A stretch of DNA of 64,000 nucleotides from Topomyia yanbarensis (GCF_030247195.1 NC_080672.1:250781556-250845555), one strand, 5' to 3'. Positions 32,320-45,059 are shown, counted from the first letter of the stretch. Made by a program: numbers and translations. The notes: generated from the sequence alone by a model not told the origin.

Positions 32320-33735
32320 TTCTCTGTGATCATAGCGTGTAGTATTCGCTGTGTTTCGGCTGCTTGTGGAATAAAACGACGGTAGAAATTAATTGTTCCC
32401 AAGAAACGTTTCAATTGTTTGGCCACAACCGGCCGGGGGAACTGAAGGATTGCTGCAACCTTGCTCTGTTTTGGGTTGATACCATCTTTATTAACCCTTT
32501 CATGCCCAACTTTATTCTAGTGCATGTAGGGTTTCAAAACTATTTTTCCTTGAAAACGGTTAGATCAAGAAACTCGAAACGTCTATTGTCAAAAACGTAG
32601 CCAAAGATAGCCTAAATTGTTAAGTTTTATCAGTTTTCAATAATATTGCACCATAACGAAGATATATGAAAACATAATTTGCCGTTGTCAACGTAAATTG
32701 TTCCTAGCAGCACTGTTCCATCGGAATCGAGTCAGACTAATTGCAATAACTTCGCTTCTAGAGCTGATCCTTGTAACTGTTGTTACTCAAATGAAAGGCA
32801 ATAGTCACATTAATTAGCCTTACTTGTTTCTGTGAGCAAATCTTGCCTCAATCAAAAGTTATAGCTGTTTAAAAAAATTGTTGTCCACAAACAACATGGG
32901 CTTGAATGGGTTAATATGATGGCCAAGGAATTCGACCTCAGGGTTTCCTATCTGTTTGTGTTGTGCGATGTTCTCGGAAGCGACACACAGATCATCCACG
33001 TAGGGAAAGTCGAGGTCGCCAAAAATGTCGTGAAGGTGTCGCTGTACCGTTTGATCTGCATTCCGGAGTCCAAAAGTCATGAACATAAATTCGAACATTC
33101 CGAAAGGTGTTGTTATGGCTGTCTTCGGGATGCCTTCAGGAGCCACAGGGATTTATGATTTATGATATGCTCTTTGGAGATCGATACAGGAAAATATTTT
33201 CTTACCATGCAAGATGTTTGAGAAATCCTGCATGTGCGGTACTGGATACCGGTCAGCCACGATGATTGCATTCAATCCTCGATAATCACCGCAGGGGCGC
33301 TAAGTTCCGTCGGGCTTTTTAACAACGTGTGACGGACTAGCCCAACAACTCTTCGAAGGGTGACAGATGTCTTGTTCCATGAGAAATCTGAATTCGGCTT
33401 TACCCTATGTACGGGTTGACCAGTGGTGAGGATTTGATGTGCTGTTTTTGCCTTGGTTGGTCTTCGGTTCATGTTGAGAACAGTGATGTCCTGAAATTCC
33501 TTTAAAATATCGGCGAAAGGTGAGTTCACGTCGTAGGTGGTGATCATTAGTTCCGAGACGGCGTTAATGTTGTTGATTTCCAAATTGGTTCGGTTATCGA
33601 TGACTTTGCTATGTCTCAGGTCCACTATAAGGTCGTGATGTTTCAAAAAATCAGCAACGATGATTGGAGATTTGACATCGGCAATGGCAAGTGATTGGTC
33701 GGCGAAGTCCAATGTCGATGTTCAGGCGCTACGTG
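32320..33735 (-). pseudogene. gypsy reverse transcriptase, broken
   Basis: Minus-strand pieces include IADVKSPIIVADFLKHHDL (protease/RT linker), FADILKEFQDITVLN, AITTPFGMFEFMFMTFGLRN, the catalytic YVDDLCVAS, and after the TTAA MITE AKQLKRFLGTINFYRRFIPQ. The frame is broken by stops and a short deletion just before YVDD. Joining across 32495-32910 restores the colinear order, dating the MITE after the retroelement. Confidence 0.75.
32495..32910. mobile_element. piggyBac-type MITE, 416 bp, TTAA-flanked
   Basis: Termini CCCTTTCATGCCCAA and, inverted, CCCATTCAAGCCCAT, with TTAA at 32491-32494 and 32911-32914. Confidence 0.8.
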
Positions 33736-33740
33736 TCGTA

Positions 33741-34664
33741 GGGGAGACCGGGGCTAGTTGGCGGTGTTTTCAGTTTTCAATTTTCACCGTTCTGAAGTAG
33801 ATAGATCTTGCAAAATAGAACACGCGGCATGAAAGAGCAGACTGTTGGCAACATCTCTGATTTTTTTAAAAGTGTATATTTTTGTCTCCATTTTTAGAGA
33901 CAAAAATATGTGCCGCGCAAAATCCGCCAACTTACCCCGGCCTCGGGGTAAGTTGGCGGTATGTGGGGATATGCCAAAAACTAAGCAATCAAATGGAGAT
34001 TCAATTACTTCAAGGGTCCTTTTGGAGCGTGCTGAATGTCTTTTCGAGAAAACTGTATATTAACCGACATTTGCTATTGAATTTCAGTTTCAATACCCCG
34101 GCATTTTGACTTTGACGCTTACTGCCTATTCAAAAGCAAATTTTCGAAATTCTTCGTGCAATTGGCCGGAATAAATATCTCCCACATTGGTGAGATACAC
34201 AAGAAAAAGATTTTCTTACTTTGGAGTGAATCCCAGAAATAAAAATTTTCGATGACTTTTGCACTGAAAATAGTACCGCCAACTTGCCCGCCTGCAACAC
34301 CGCCAATTTACCCCAACCGCATATTTTATTAAAAACTATTTAAAAAATAACTTTCGTTTGTGGATAGATGTAATATCTATACGGATACTGAAAGCTCTTT
34401 TTACGCGCTATCGAAAAATATAATCCTTCGGGAAATAGATTGAAAATCACCCTAAATACCGCAAAGTATTTAAAATTTAGAAAATTTACTTGGTATGCTC
34501 GAAAACACAATATCGCCCACAATTTCAACAAAACAAAATGTTTTGCAACACAAACACATCGGATAATATGTTTCACATTACTTGAGGTACACAACGAGAG
34601 GCAACGCTTTATGTCTAATAGAAACGGAGAAAAGGCGCTTCCGCCAACTAGCCCCGGGCTCCTC
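33741..34664. mobile_element. 924-bp MITE with GGGGCTAGTTGGCGG termini, TA-flanked
   Basis: The left end GGGGAGACCGGGGCTAGTTG and the right end (inverted) GAGGAGCCCGGGGCTAGTTG are flanked by TA (33739-33740, 34665-34666). The interior has a further palindrome around CTTACCCCGGCCTCGGGGTA at 33933-33952. No transposase. Inserted between gypsy protease and RT. Confidence 0.75.
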
Positions 34665-34666
34665 TA

Positions 34667-34795
34667 TGTGTTGATGGAGGTTCCATTAGCAGCGAGAAGC
34701 TGGTTTGTCATTACTGGATTCAGTTATTCAAGTGTTGTCGGAGGAATAGCAGAAATGTCAGCACCAGTATCAATCAAAAAGTGTTGGTGTGTTGT
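34667..34795 (-). pseudogene. gypsy aspartic protease fragment
   Basis: The minus strand reads FLIDTGADISAIPPTTLE, containing the catalytic DTGAD. Stops follow. Upstream (35170-34820) the gag tail is recognisable only by composition (NPNIPYI-like end of a Cys/His segment). Confidence 0.7.
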
Positions 34796-35401
34796 CTGAT
34801 CTCGCTCGTGGATCCGCCAAATGCGGGGTTGTTTCAGGACGATGCTGGTAATTTTTAGTGGTTCATCAGGGGCGATGGGATGTGAGCTGCATATGATTTA
34901 CTTTTTTTTCACGACGGGTGTATGTTTCGATGCTACTATCGTACTATATGTACGGGATATTAGGATTGTCCCCTTTTTGCTTTTCGCACTTACTCGCTTG
35001 AGCGCCATGACGGAAGTGGAACCAGCTACTCCACCGACGATGATTTCTTGGTTCACTCGGTGTGGGCGGTCGTGTGACGATTGAACGCGTGGTGGTGGGC
35101 AAAGCGCGCAACCAAAGGTTAGAGAGGACGGTATCGGTTTATAGCAAGATACTTGGATTCTGGTCACTAAGGGTCATCCCGAAAAGCAAACTGTGCCGGA
35201 GCCACCATCTTCAATCTTCCAGCCACCATCGATCAGTACTTTGTACATTATAGTATATCATTTTAATAACATGCTGCAATTTTCTATGCCAAAATATCGA
35301 CAAACGACTCAGTGATGAAGCTTTTTGTAGAACGTCTCTGGAAAAACATGGTTTGCGGTGTTACCTGTCATTTCAAAACTACTTAACCGATTTCTATGTT
35401 A

Positions 35402-35572
35402 AAAATACCTAACTCCTACATTGAGCTTTTGAGATAAATTTTCAATTAAGGAGGTTTTTTACTCGTTTAAAAAAAATTACCATTTTTCACGAAAAATTCC
35501 GCCTTTTTATGAGTAAAACCCCTTTTAGTTGAAAAAATATCTCAAAAACTCAACGTAGGGGTTAGGTATTTT
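35402..35572. mobile_element. Palindromic MITE-like repeat
   Basis: AAAATACCTAACTCCTACAT at the left is inverted at the right (GTAGGGGTTAGGTATTTT). Inner blocks CTTTTGAGATAAATTTTCAA / TTGAAAAAATATCTCAAAAA and a poly(A/T) loop also pair. Confidence 0.55.
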
Positions 35573-36919
35573 CAACATGGAATGTGTATGCAGTTTGAAA
35601 GAAATCGCGGTCACCAGTGTTTCGGATATATCAGTTAATTAGTAGACACGTTTGATTTGATTGATCGTCAATTTAATATTAATTATCATTCTATGTAAAA
35701 AGCCTGATCGGCACTAGTAAGTTTTCCTTGACTTAACTTTTTATCCAGATATGACGCAGACGCATTTAATGCCAGAAGATCCTTACCCCTGCGTTACAGA
35801 AGACAAAGGGTTAAGTAGACGAGAAACTCTAAGCTTGTTCATATGACGTACTCCACGCTTTTCTAAACATTTTTCCTTCAACTTCTTGCTCTTCCTTGAG
35901 TACTGTGGCTCTTAATATTGCAAAAATAATTCACACCTTCCAGTCTCTTGCTAATTAAATGTCGTTACAATATAAAAAGGAAAAAGAATATTAACTCTAA
36001 GTCGCTAATAAATAAGGAAAAAAAAAGTTATCTGTTGTCGTCACAGTTCCATTAATGAGTTTTGTCATATTTCATATGACCATTATTTTGCATCTCTTGA
36101 GATTCCAAACTAGATGTGGAAAAAGTACGAAATTTTTTGTAGTTCTGGCTGGTGAAATAGAACAGAAACACATATTACATTACATTTTGCCAGTTCGTCT
36201 CTTTTGAGATTGTAGTCCATAAAAAGATAACATTATGAGGAACATTTATTCAATTTACGTATGCATTAGTACCTACGGAGTATTTCGACTATTTAATTCC
36301 ATAAGTTCAACCATCGGTCGGTGATACAAAACGTCAATTGGAAGTCAACAGTTTTTAAATATGCTATATTACATTTAACGATGAACTACTTTAAATCGAC
36401 AATGAGATCAGTTTAATTTCAGTTGTTCATGTACAGGCTGAAACGGTAGTGTAACGACAAAGGCTGAAACAAACATTACAAGCTAAGACAAGCGTGCCAA
36501 GCTTTAATTCAGGCAGCAGCGGGACATCACGTTTGATCAGTCGTTCGATTGAAACACAAAGTGTGTTTTAGTTTTAAGGGATTTGCGTCAAGCCGGCGCT
36601 AATCTATTCCGACAATAAGTTAGTGTTGGTTTCTGATGAGGCGAAGCCGAAACGCAACACAGTATGAAGCTTTTCAAGTTTTGTGCACAGTCTGAAACGT
36701 TCGCGTCTAGATTGAGGCTGTTAGCATCAAAACAAAAGAGCTGTCGACCTGGTATAAAAAAATCCAGAAGACCTTCCTCAGACCTCCGTTTTTTCATCAT
36801 CGATTCCCCCAAAAGCTTTGCTTAGTGGTGTTCTAAGATGTCACAAAATACCAATTGACAGCTTGGGGAAGAACATTGGAATCTCACGGGTTTATTGCCA
36901 AAAAAGGGGTTTTCAACTT
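35573..36919. other. No gene seen
   Basis: AT-rich to 36400. 36430-36840 is less AT-rich with repeated GGCTGAAAC words, perhaps an old retroelement end, but no protein motif or terminal structure is visible. Confidence 0.25.
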
Positions 36920-37870
36920 TACAATTTCTAATTTCCTAATAAAGATAATTCAAAACTATCTAATCCTGCGTACCTTACAGGTAAATTATCAGAATTATAA
37001 TTCTGTTATGATGCCAGTTAAAGCGACGTCCCACAAGAGTCTAGCGTCGCTCTAATCCTATATAAAATTTGTACCTCTGATCTTATAAATGTACCCGCGG
37101 GCTGTAAAAAGTAATTTTTCTGTAATAATACAGAATATCGGCTTCAGGTAAGAGTCTTAGATTAATTTTCAGTCGACTGCAACGAAGCTTGAATATTTTC
37201 AATGATTACCGGAAAAGGAAAAATTCCACTAACGCGACAAAAACATGATTAATTGTATTTCTGTATATGCCGAGAGCTTTGGTTTGAATTTGACGTGGAC
37301 AGATGAAGTTAAATATTTGGGGTTTTCGAACGTGATTTACGATAAAGCGCTTACTTTTAAGGGTCACATTGAAGGAATCTAAGCAAAATGAAAATAATAT
37401 GTGAAATGTTTATACCCTCTCACAAACAAGAATTCTAGGCTCCATTAATTTATAAACAAATATTTATAGACCGGCAATGCTATATGCATTGCCAATTCGG
37501 GCAAGTTATTGTGCTACCAGGAAGAAAATGATTTTGAAGCAGCGTCCTATTCTGGTTTCGCACAAACTAGTTGCACAGACTCGCAATCATAGAAACATTA
37601 GCAATTATGACGAACAGTATTATAAGCATTTTCCGAGAAAAATTATTGCAATTGATGATTGCTATCATTGTACCTTATAAGTTAGTTTTTAAAATTGGTT
37701 TAGTTCCCTTATTCATATGACAAGGCAAGGCGGCTTAAACATTCTTACTGAAAAACCCTCTTAACTGCGAAAGCATATTATATCTTAATAGTGATTAACC
37801 GAGTCATGTAAACAATACAGGTGAAAAGTCACCATTTGTGGCTGAACACCCAATATATTGATTTAGAAAT
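36920..37870 (+). pseudogene. Juan/Jockey-like non-LTR fragment (RT C-terminal part and 3' end)
   Basis: It aligns with 59830-61030: shared blocks CAGTCGACTGCAACGAAGC and TTGAATATTTTCAATGATTACC, the RLQRSLNIFNDY reading, and the 3' terminal GGCTGAACACCCAATATA. Heavily frameshifted. It lacks the small insertion that the other copy carries at 60593-60761, giving the empty site. Confidence 0.7.
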
Positions 37871-38165
37871 GTAATGTAAACTAAATCGTACATTCGAAAA
37901 TCAATTAATTTGATGACATTTTCGTTCACTTTTATGACTTTATAACAACTGACTGACTTTTATGACTATGAATAGTTTAACAACATCTCAGTTCATTTAA
38001 AAAAAATGATTAATATAGCATTCTGATCACCTTGCATTCCGAGGTGAATTAGCTGAGGCTTGGTCTTTTCATTGTCATGCCTTTTTTCGGTTTATTTTCA
38101 GTATTCGTAATCAATTTGAATTGTCTTTATCGCATAGTGAATCGTAAAGATAAGTAACTGCAAAT

Positions 38166-38604
38166 ATGGCACTTTACTTTATACTGATTTGCTCGACGAT
38201 TTGTGTTTGTGGCACGTAAGTCTGCAGTTCTTACAAAAGCGGTCCCAATCGGTTTGAGACCATCCGCCACCGGCCGGGCCAGCCGGTTTGTACCATTCAA
38301 AAAGAATCATGCTTTTGGCTTACTACATCGTGATCGTGTTTCTTCTCTGGTACGATGTTATTTATTGTTATTTTAAGATAAAATACATCCGCTCTCCAGC
38401 TGAATAATACGTTTCTGTCCACCGCTTTATTGTGACTGTGTAGCGGCATTTGTGCGGTAATATCACATCATAATCGTTTGTTTTCATTCTGTACAAAACA
38501 CTCGTCTGTGGTCGGTGTATCAGTGTTGACCACCCAGATCGATCACGGCAGACAACTATGCCTACCAAATTAGTTCATTGCGACAACGATACAATTTATC
38601 CCAA
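38166..38604 (+). other. Candidate short host exons (two alternatives)
   Basis: Alternative A: ATG at 38166 in a good insect context (GCAAATATGG) encodes MALYFILICSTICVCG, signal-peptide-like, ending at a GTAAGT donor (38215/38216). An acceptor CCACCCAG at 38537 joins in phase to TSITADNYAYQISSLRQR and a GTGAGT donor at 38604/38605. Alternative B: a first exon with ATG at 38558 encoding MPTKLVHCDNDTIYPK up to the same donor. No downstream exon was found and the protein is not recognised. Confidence 0.3.
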
Positions 38605-38752
38605 GTGAGTTGCAAAGTTCTGGAACCACAACGACATATTTGTGGTTCACTAAACAGTTGAGTCATTACCTTATGCTATTTCTGCTCTTTTTAAATGTTA
38701 CTGATGTTAAAGCTCGTTTTTTTTAAAAATTTGAATTACGAAATTGAATTAA

Positions 38753-39151
38753 GGGTGCCATTTGGAGGCAAAAAAACCGTCTAGCTTTTTGAAATGTTGA
38801 ATATATTTGAACACATATTTGAAAAGTTTTTGTCGTAAAAAATCATATAATGACGGAGTTAGGGGTTATTCGGTGAAGCAACTCGTTGCTGTAATATCTG
38901 CTTGGCGGGAAAAGTGCAACTTTTAATTGTGGTTGGAAACGATGAAACCACCAAGCTCCATAATTTACATATATGAACCTAAAAAACTAAAGGAACATTT
39001 TTCCAAGGTTTTCTAGAAATTTGGAATATAATTTTGACTTTAAATGTTAGTAATATTATAGGTTCATGCGAAATTCTGAAGAAAACAAACCTGGATTTAT
39101 TCTGATTTCTACCCAAATTCGATTTTTTATCATGTAAAACATGCCACCCCC
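38753..39151. mobile_element. piggyBac-type MITE, 399 bp, TTAA-flanked
   Basis: The left end GGGTGCCATTTGGAGG and the right end (inverted) GGGGGTGGCATGTTTTAC, with TTAA at 38749-38752 and 39152-39155. Confidence 0.65.
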
Positions 39152-39341
39152 TTAATAGGGTCACACTTTCGATTCAATCTCATTAACCCCTATCTTTTTA
39201 TTGGATTAACTGTCAAAGGTGCTAACCCATGTGGCTAAAACCATTATCAAATAAAACTGATAGGGTCATACGAGGACGGGTTTACATTGTCGTTGAAAAT
39301 TAATCCAAAATCGTTGTACCGTTTTAAAGGTTGGACATATA

Positions 39342-39664
39342 AAGGGTGTCCCACATCAAATTGCATCACGGAAAAAACGTTGTAGAAAATAACCCTTTGG
39401 TTATTTTCTCTTAAAAATTTAGGTTGAAGTAGATTAGAGTGTATTGTTAACACTGTTTTTAATCGCAGTCAGTTTTTTTTTAAATTGGAAAAATGGCGGT
39501 ACCCGAAAAGCAATGTCGCGAATTGATTTTGTGCAAGCACCTGGAAAATTCTCAACTGTCTCATCGGGACATCAGAAAACAACTCGGAATCGTGCAGTCA
39601 ACGTTGAGTTGTGTGATTAAACGTTGCTAACAAGCTCTGAGCATCGACACTTCGAAGAGATATT
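39342..39664 (+). pseudogene. ITmD37E-like Tc1/mariner element, left end and transposase N-terminus
   Basis: The terminal inverted repeat 39342-39386 (AAGGGTGTCCCACATCAAAT...) matches, inverted, 50484-50528. ATG at 39493 opens 45 codons: MAVPEKQCRELILCKHLENS, then LSHRDIRKQLGIVQSTLSCV, the helix-turn-helix DNA-binding N-terminus of this family, ending at TAA 39628-39630. The rest is displaced (see 49741-50528). Confidence 0.65.
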
Positions 39665-40960
39665 GTCATTCAAATATGGCTTAAACTGTAGCTTTTACCA
39701 CACTAGGTTAAGAATAATAACATATCATTGAGTTTCAGCTCTCTGTACATAGTTCACCTATATATGGAGAACCGAAAATCCGGATGGGCTATTGCATTAC
39801 TGCAGAGCAGTTACATATCAAATGATATGAAGTTCCGTAATCGAATTCACAAAGATCACATGACTAATACTCAGCACGCTGAATAGAACCCATGTGATAA
39901 TTGAGTTTGCAATATCCATTCAGTGCCCTGACTAAATTACTGCTTTGAAAAATGCTGCAAATTCTATGATATTTTGGGAATCACATCCAGCAGAAAAGTC
40001 TTTGTTTGAATGCAAATTTACAAGCTACGCCAATAGTTGGCATAGTCGGATGCAGCCCAAGAAAGTGGCAAAACTTGTTCTGCGCAAAGAAGTCAGTCGT
40101 TCATCCAAGTCACGTGGAGATTCAATCGTCGGAAGAACCCGTGGAACCTAGTCGACAAGGTCACAGTTCGTAGATTTGGCATTACGATATGTGACAATTT
40201 ATAGCGAGACGTTTAAATCAGCGTTTCTCTCTTTTTCGTACCGCGGACCCCTTAGAAATCATCCTGGGTTGCTGCGGACTCCCGCGGATAAACATCGATT
40301 TTGTATGCTATCAATATGTTATTTTCAGTTTGTTAGGAAACTTGACTTGAAATTTCAATATGCACACGAAAAATATATTTTTCTTCGCGGACTCTTTGCA
40401 ATGATTTCACGTCACGGTTGAGAATTACTGGTTTAAATGATCAAAGATAATGAGCCCGTTTGCAAACTCATGCGTAATACTGTCAGAGCAGTTAGTTATA
40501 TCTAACTCCTCTTCTCTGCCAGCTCGTGCAAATATTGGGTGATTTCCTACATTAAGTATGTGCAGATTTGTAGTGTTCCATCAATTCGGTGCCTCTCAAA
40601 TTGATATCTGAGCTGCCCCAAATTATATTGTGAGCATTTGCATCGCTGCCGATTGTAAGGGGACACTGATTTCTACCACAGTATGATACAACCCTTTTGA
40701 AATCATCAGAAGCTGATGGTTCATTATGCGACGAATATGCCGAATAATAGACGTGTTTGTTGTTTATGTTATCAACAGTGATATTGACTGTGACAGCACA
40801 AATATCGCGAATTGTGATAGATTAGATAGTTGCTGTACGTTTAGGCTGAAGATTAATTTGTGCTACTCCAACCATACTCGATCATAGCACTTCACATTTT
40901 ATCATCAGCATTGGTTGTATAGCAGCTAGAAGATACCAAACACGTTGTCTTCGTATTAGG
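39665..40960 (-). pseudogene. LOA-clade non-LTR relic, antisense, internally deleted
   Basis: On the minus strand 40900-40430 gives the endonuclease segment (YYSAYSSHNEPSASDDFKRV, then GSDANAHNIIWGSSDINLRG). 40180-39665 matches the RNase H-distal end of the LOA copy at 57690-58075 (SDYANYWRSL, QTQLSHG, LRNFISFDM). RT and RNase H are missing between them. 40200-40420 is unassigned. Confidence 0.6.
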
Positions 40961-41304
40961 GACATGACCACCATTTAAATCCCACGATTTGCGAGGAAAC
41001 AAACATCCACCGTGTCAGAGATTCGCTTAACACAGTAACAATAAGACCCACCACACTCCGTGACCGACACATATTTTAATCCAGCCAGCCATTCAATCCT
41101 CGGCACGGAGAAACATCTTGAATTGAGGACTCTTGTTTTAAGTCGTCTCTTACGATATGGGAGCAGGAACCCAGTAGATCACTTCTTGGTTGAGAAACTT
41201 GAACCCGCCGGATGCCACCCGGCCTCTAGGCTGCACACCAAAAAAATCTGAATTTTATCATTGACGTAATTGCAAACATGACACAATTTAAAGGTCTATC
41301 CGCA

Positions 41305-41868
41305 CTAGACCGATCCGATCCGATCCGACCCGACTTTTTCATCTTCGGATTCGCTCGGGTTGTTGATGTGATGGTGTTGGTAGCATGTCGGGCGTCCGAC
41401 GCAAAAAAGAATCGTTGCCAACGATATTCCTCGAACAGACTCTCCGACTTTTTTCTGCTTCTCCACCGACCGGCTCGAACAGAGAGAGAGAGAGAGAACG
41501 TGTGAGCCAACCAAAGCAGGTAAAATGATTCTTCTGCTGGTGTGGGACAGCATGTTCGTCCACTCAGAAGGCAATAATATTAAATTTTCGTCAATCACTT
41601 TTGCTTCTACCCATGCTTGAACGGCTTGACCAGAGGCGCATATGAGATAGCGGACAGATTTGTTTTCCAACCGGTGCGGAATTGATTCTATGCCGGGATA
41701 GCTAGGATTTCTTCCGATTTTACTTTCAGGTTGTTTTTGTTGCCGAGCTGGATGTTCAAATTTGTTTATGAACACCGTAACGTAGGATATTTGTGCTATT
41801 TGCCGGTCCCGGTTGTATTTTGTACATCGGTAGGAAGAATGTTCTCGATTTGTTGACAAATATATCAT
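41305..41868 (-). CDS. Hypothetical 187-residue ORF in left inverted-repeat arm
   Basis: Unrecognised protein (starts MIYLSTNREHSSYRCTKYNR). The central part, ending ICASGQAVQAWVEAKVIDEN and LLPSEWTNMLSH, has balanced composition. The C-terminal third is Ser/Leu repeat from (CT)n and probably not coding. The opposite-arm copy (48857-49438) is open too and differs by about one residue plus repeat length, but recent duplication alone would preserve openness. A donor-like AAAGCAG|GTAAAA on the opposite strand at 41520 offers a competing interpretation. Confidence 0.25.
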   Translation of the reverse strand: MIYLSTNREHSSYRCTKYNRDRQIAQISYVTVFINKFEHPARQQKQPESKIGRNPSYPGIESIPHRLENKSVRYLICASGQAVQAWVEAKVIDENLILLPSEWTNMLSHTSRRIILPALVGSHVLSLSLCSSRSVEKQKKVGESVRGISLATILFCVGRPTCYQHHHINNPSESEDEKVGSDRIGSV

Positions 41869-41971
41869 TTTTGCTTGAAGCGAAACTGAGGCATGTTCTA
41901 ACCCCGACTGCTGTTAAAATGCATGAAATGATAGCGTTTGGGTTTACAACCAGACTCAGTTTCGCGGTCAA

Positions 41972-43014
<1,043 letters not shown>

Positions 43015-43062
43015 ATATCAAGGCGTTGTGGAGCGTGCACCTTACAATGAATTTTGTTATTT

Positions 43063-43447
43063 GAATGGTTGGCGTCCGAAAGGGGCTACCCCACATTTTG
43101 AATTTTTTACAGGAAATGAAAAAAACTTCCGCATTTCCAAATTAACATTGATTTTATTGTAAAAATACATTAGTTTATTAGTAGTTTATTGACCCATGTT
43201 GCCTAAAAAAATAAGATCATTACATGCACTACTTTTCAATTCACGAGCATTTTCGTAATTCGGGGGGCTAACCCCGGGGGTACCTAGTACTGGGGTTACC
43301 TTCATGGTCAACTTTGACTGCTAATAGCAAAAAATTTAAAAATTATTTTCAAAATTCTTAAATAGCAGCACATGGATTACTTAGAACTACCAAAAAATGT
43401 CGATTTCGGAAAAATGTGGGTTGGCCCCTTTTGGACGCCAGCCATTC
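43063..43447. mobile_element. 385-bp MITE with ATTT flanks
   Basis: GAATGGTTGGCGTCCGAAAG at the left and its inverted form (GGACGCCAGCCATTC) at the right, extending to GGGGCTACCCCACATTTTG / CAAAATGTGGG-like blocks, flanked by ATTT (43059-43062, 43448-43451). Confidence 0.7.
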
Positions 43448-43455
43448 ATTTGTTA

Positions 43456-44208
43456 GGGACCGTTCATATACCACGTGGACAAAAAAACCGTCATTCTACC
43501 CTCCTCCTCCCCTCCGTGGACGATTCTTTACCCCTATCTGCCCCCCGCCCGCCATACTATGTCTACGTGGAGTTTCCCATATTTTGGGCAATTTAATAAA
43601 AAAGGAGTTTTCAAAAAGTTTTCGTTTGTGTTAGACTACTATGACGAAGAAGGTCAATGAAAATCGTTCAAACTTCAACCACAGAATATCCTCCACTGCT
43701 TCCGTCTTTTGCAAAATTTTCATGGAAATATCTCATTTCTGAACGAAATTATAATCTTTTATATTTATGTATTAAAGATTCATCATAATAACATAAAATT
43801 GAAGTAACGTATGGATTCTTGAATTGGCCTCGTAATTTCAACCACACGCTTTCAAATCCAAAACTAGAGGTATTTGACCGAGTTACAGAAGATTGAATCA
43901 AATGATTCAGACAGAAAAAAATCTGATTTTGTTTCGCACGATTTCCTCTGATTTTTTTAATGATTTGCTATTACATACTATGCTGTTATAGGCACTTTGA
44001 CTATTTCAAAATCATGAAAAACTTTGAAGGTAAGCGCACACATGAATGACATTGCAAATTTATTTCATTTTCTTTTAAAAGACAAAATTATAATGATAAG
44101 TCCACGTGGGCATTTTCAATACCCCCACCCGTTCCCCATGGACAAGCGTGAGCTTTCTCGTTACCCCTACCCTCCCCTTAATTGTCGACGTGGTATATTG
44201 ATGGTCCC
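43456..44208. mobile_element. 753-bp PIF/Harbinger-type MITE, TTA-flanked
   Basis: Termini GGGACCGTTCATATACCACG and, inverted, GGGACCATCAATATACCACG, with TTA at 43453-43455 and 44209-44211. It starts 8 bp from the end of the preceding MITE. CCCC-rich strand blocks near both ends. Confidence 0.75.
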
Positions 44209-44294
44209 TTATTTGTTGTATCTTCACTAACAGACCCTTTGGCATCAATGGTGGTTGCTTAAACTAATTACATTTCAGGATAGCAAATATTTTA

Positions 44295-44457
44295 ACTTTT
44301 TTCGATTATAGAGGTTTTAACCTTAAGGTCATTCGCCTCTTCGGGCTAGAAAAATCTCTTATGAAAAATTTTCAAACCCTATTTCCGGGGTCGGGACTCG
44401 AACCCAGGTGCGCTGCGTACAAGGCAATCGATTTACCATCTACACTACGCCCACCCC
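44295..44457 (-). mobile_element. tRNA-derived SINE, 163 bp, minus strand
   Basis: The minus strand begins GGGGTGGGCGTAGTGTAGAT (A box) with a perfect B box GGTTCGAGTCC. The body is conserved and ends GAATGACCTTAAGGTTAAAA, then CCTCTATAATCGAAAA. It is flanked by the 7-bp duplication TATTTTA (44288-44294, 44458-44464). This matches mosquito tRNA-derived SINEs as I know them. Confidence 0.8.
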
Positions 44458-44479
44458 TATTTTAGCTTTTATCGAATTC

Positions 44480-44965
44480 CTCGTCAGGTTGGATTCAAAA
44501 GCCGTCGCCACACTGCACTGTTGACAATACACTGTACTTCGGTAACAGCGCTCTGGCGATCATAGTTGGTTCTCCTGAACGGTAATCGCAAAAGAGAGTT
44601 ATTGCGTACAGCTCAAACGCGGGCTTGAAGATCCAGGCGTCCGAGGATTATAGGATAATCCACCCTGAAATCTGTCTTGCCAAGGAAGATGTCGGAGTGC
44701 AAAGCGTATGAACCGGCGTAGGCCGGCCTCGATTGTGACAACGCCGTTCTGGTATATAGTACGGATTCCAAACAACAGAACAATATTCTAGCGTTGAGCG
44801 AGCATGTGCGCAATAGTGATTTTAACCAGTGTACGTGGTGTGTGGTTTGCGTGTTAGTGCCGAATCCATGATGACTACGAGATCCTTGATGTGAGAGTGT
44901 CTTGGAAAGCTCGAGTCGAAGAAATGGTAGTTAAACTGAATCGGATGGCGTTTTCGCGTTGGCCG
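44480..44965 (-). pseudogene. Non-LTR RT C-terminal fragment
   Basis: The minus strand gives LEYCSVVWNPYY, preceded by HFFDSSFPRHSHIKDL and followed by FIRFALRHLPWQDRF-like sequence across frameshifts (44810-44650). These are conserved blocks after the RT palm in CR1/Jockey-type LINEs. The clade is not resolved. Confidence 0.5.
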
Positions 44966-45059
44966 TTGTCGATCGTTTAGTCATAAAGTAGTGTTGTAAA
45001 AACAAAGAAACAAATCATTTTGGAGAAAAGCTTAGTGATAAATTGAAAGAATAACCTAT

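Larger units (their letters stand above)
29881..35170 (-). mobile_element. Decayed Ty3/gypsy LTR retrotransposon internal region, multiply interrupted
   Basis: On the minus strand the pol order is intact: gag tail (about 35170-34820), protease (34795-34667), RT (33735-32320), RNase H (about 31990-31010) and integrase (30920-30656 and 30090-29896). It carries many stops and small deletions. Four later insertions split it: a 924-bp TA-flanked MITE (33741-34664), a TTAA-flanked MITE (32495-32910), a TAA-flanked MITE (31411-31810) and an RTE fragment (about 30095-30655). LTRs were not identified. Confidence 0.75.

Noticed and set aside
44384..44457. Functional tRNA gene on the minus strand
   Set aside because: A and B boxes are present but the cloverleaf is incomplete and a SINE body with a target duplication follows.
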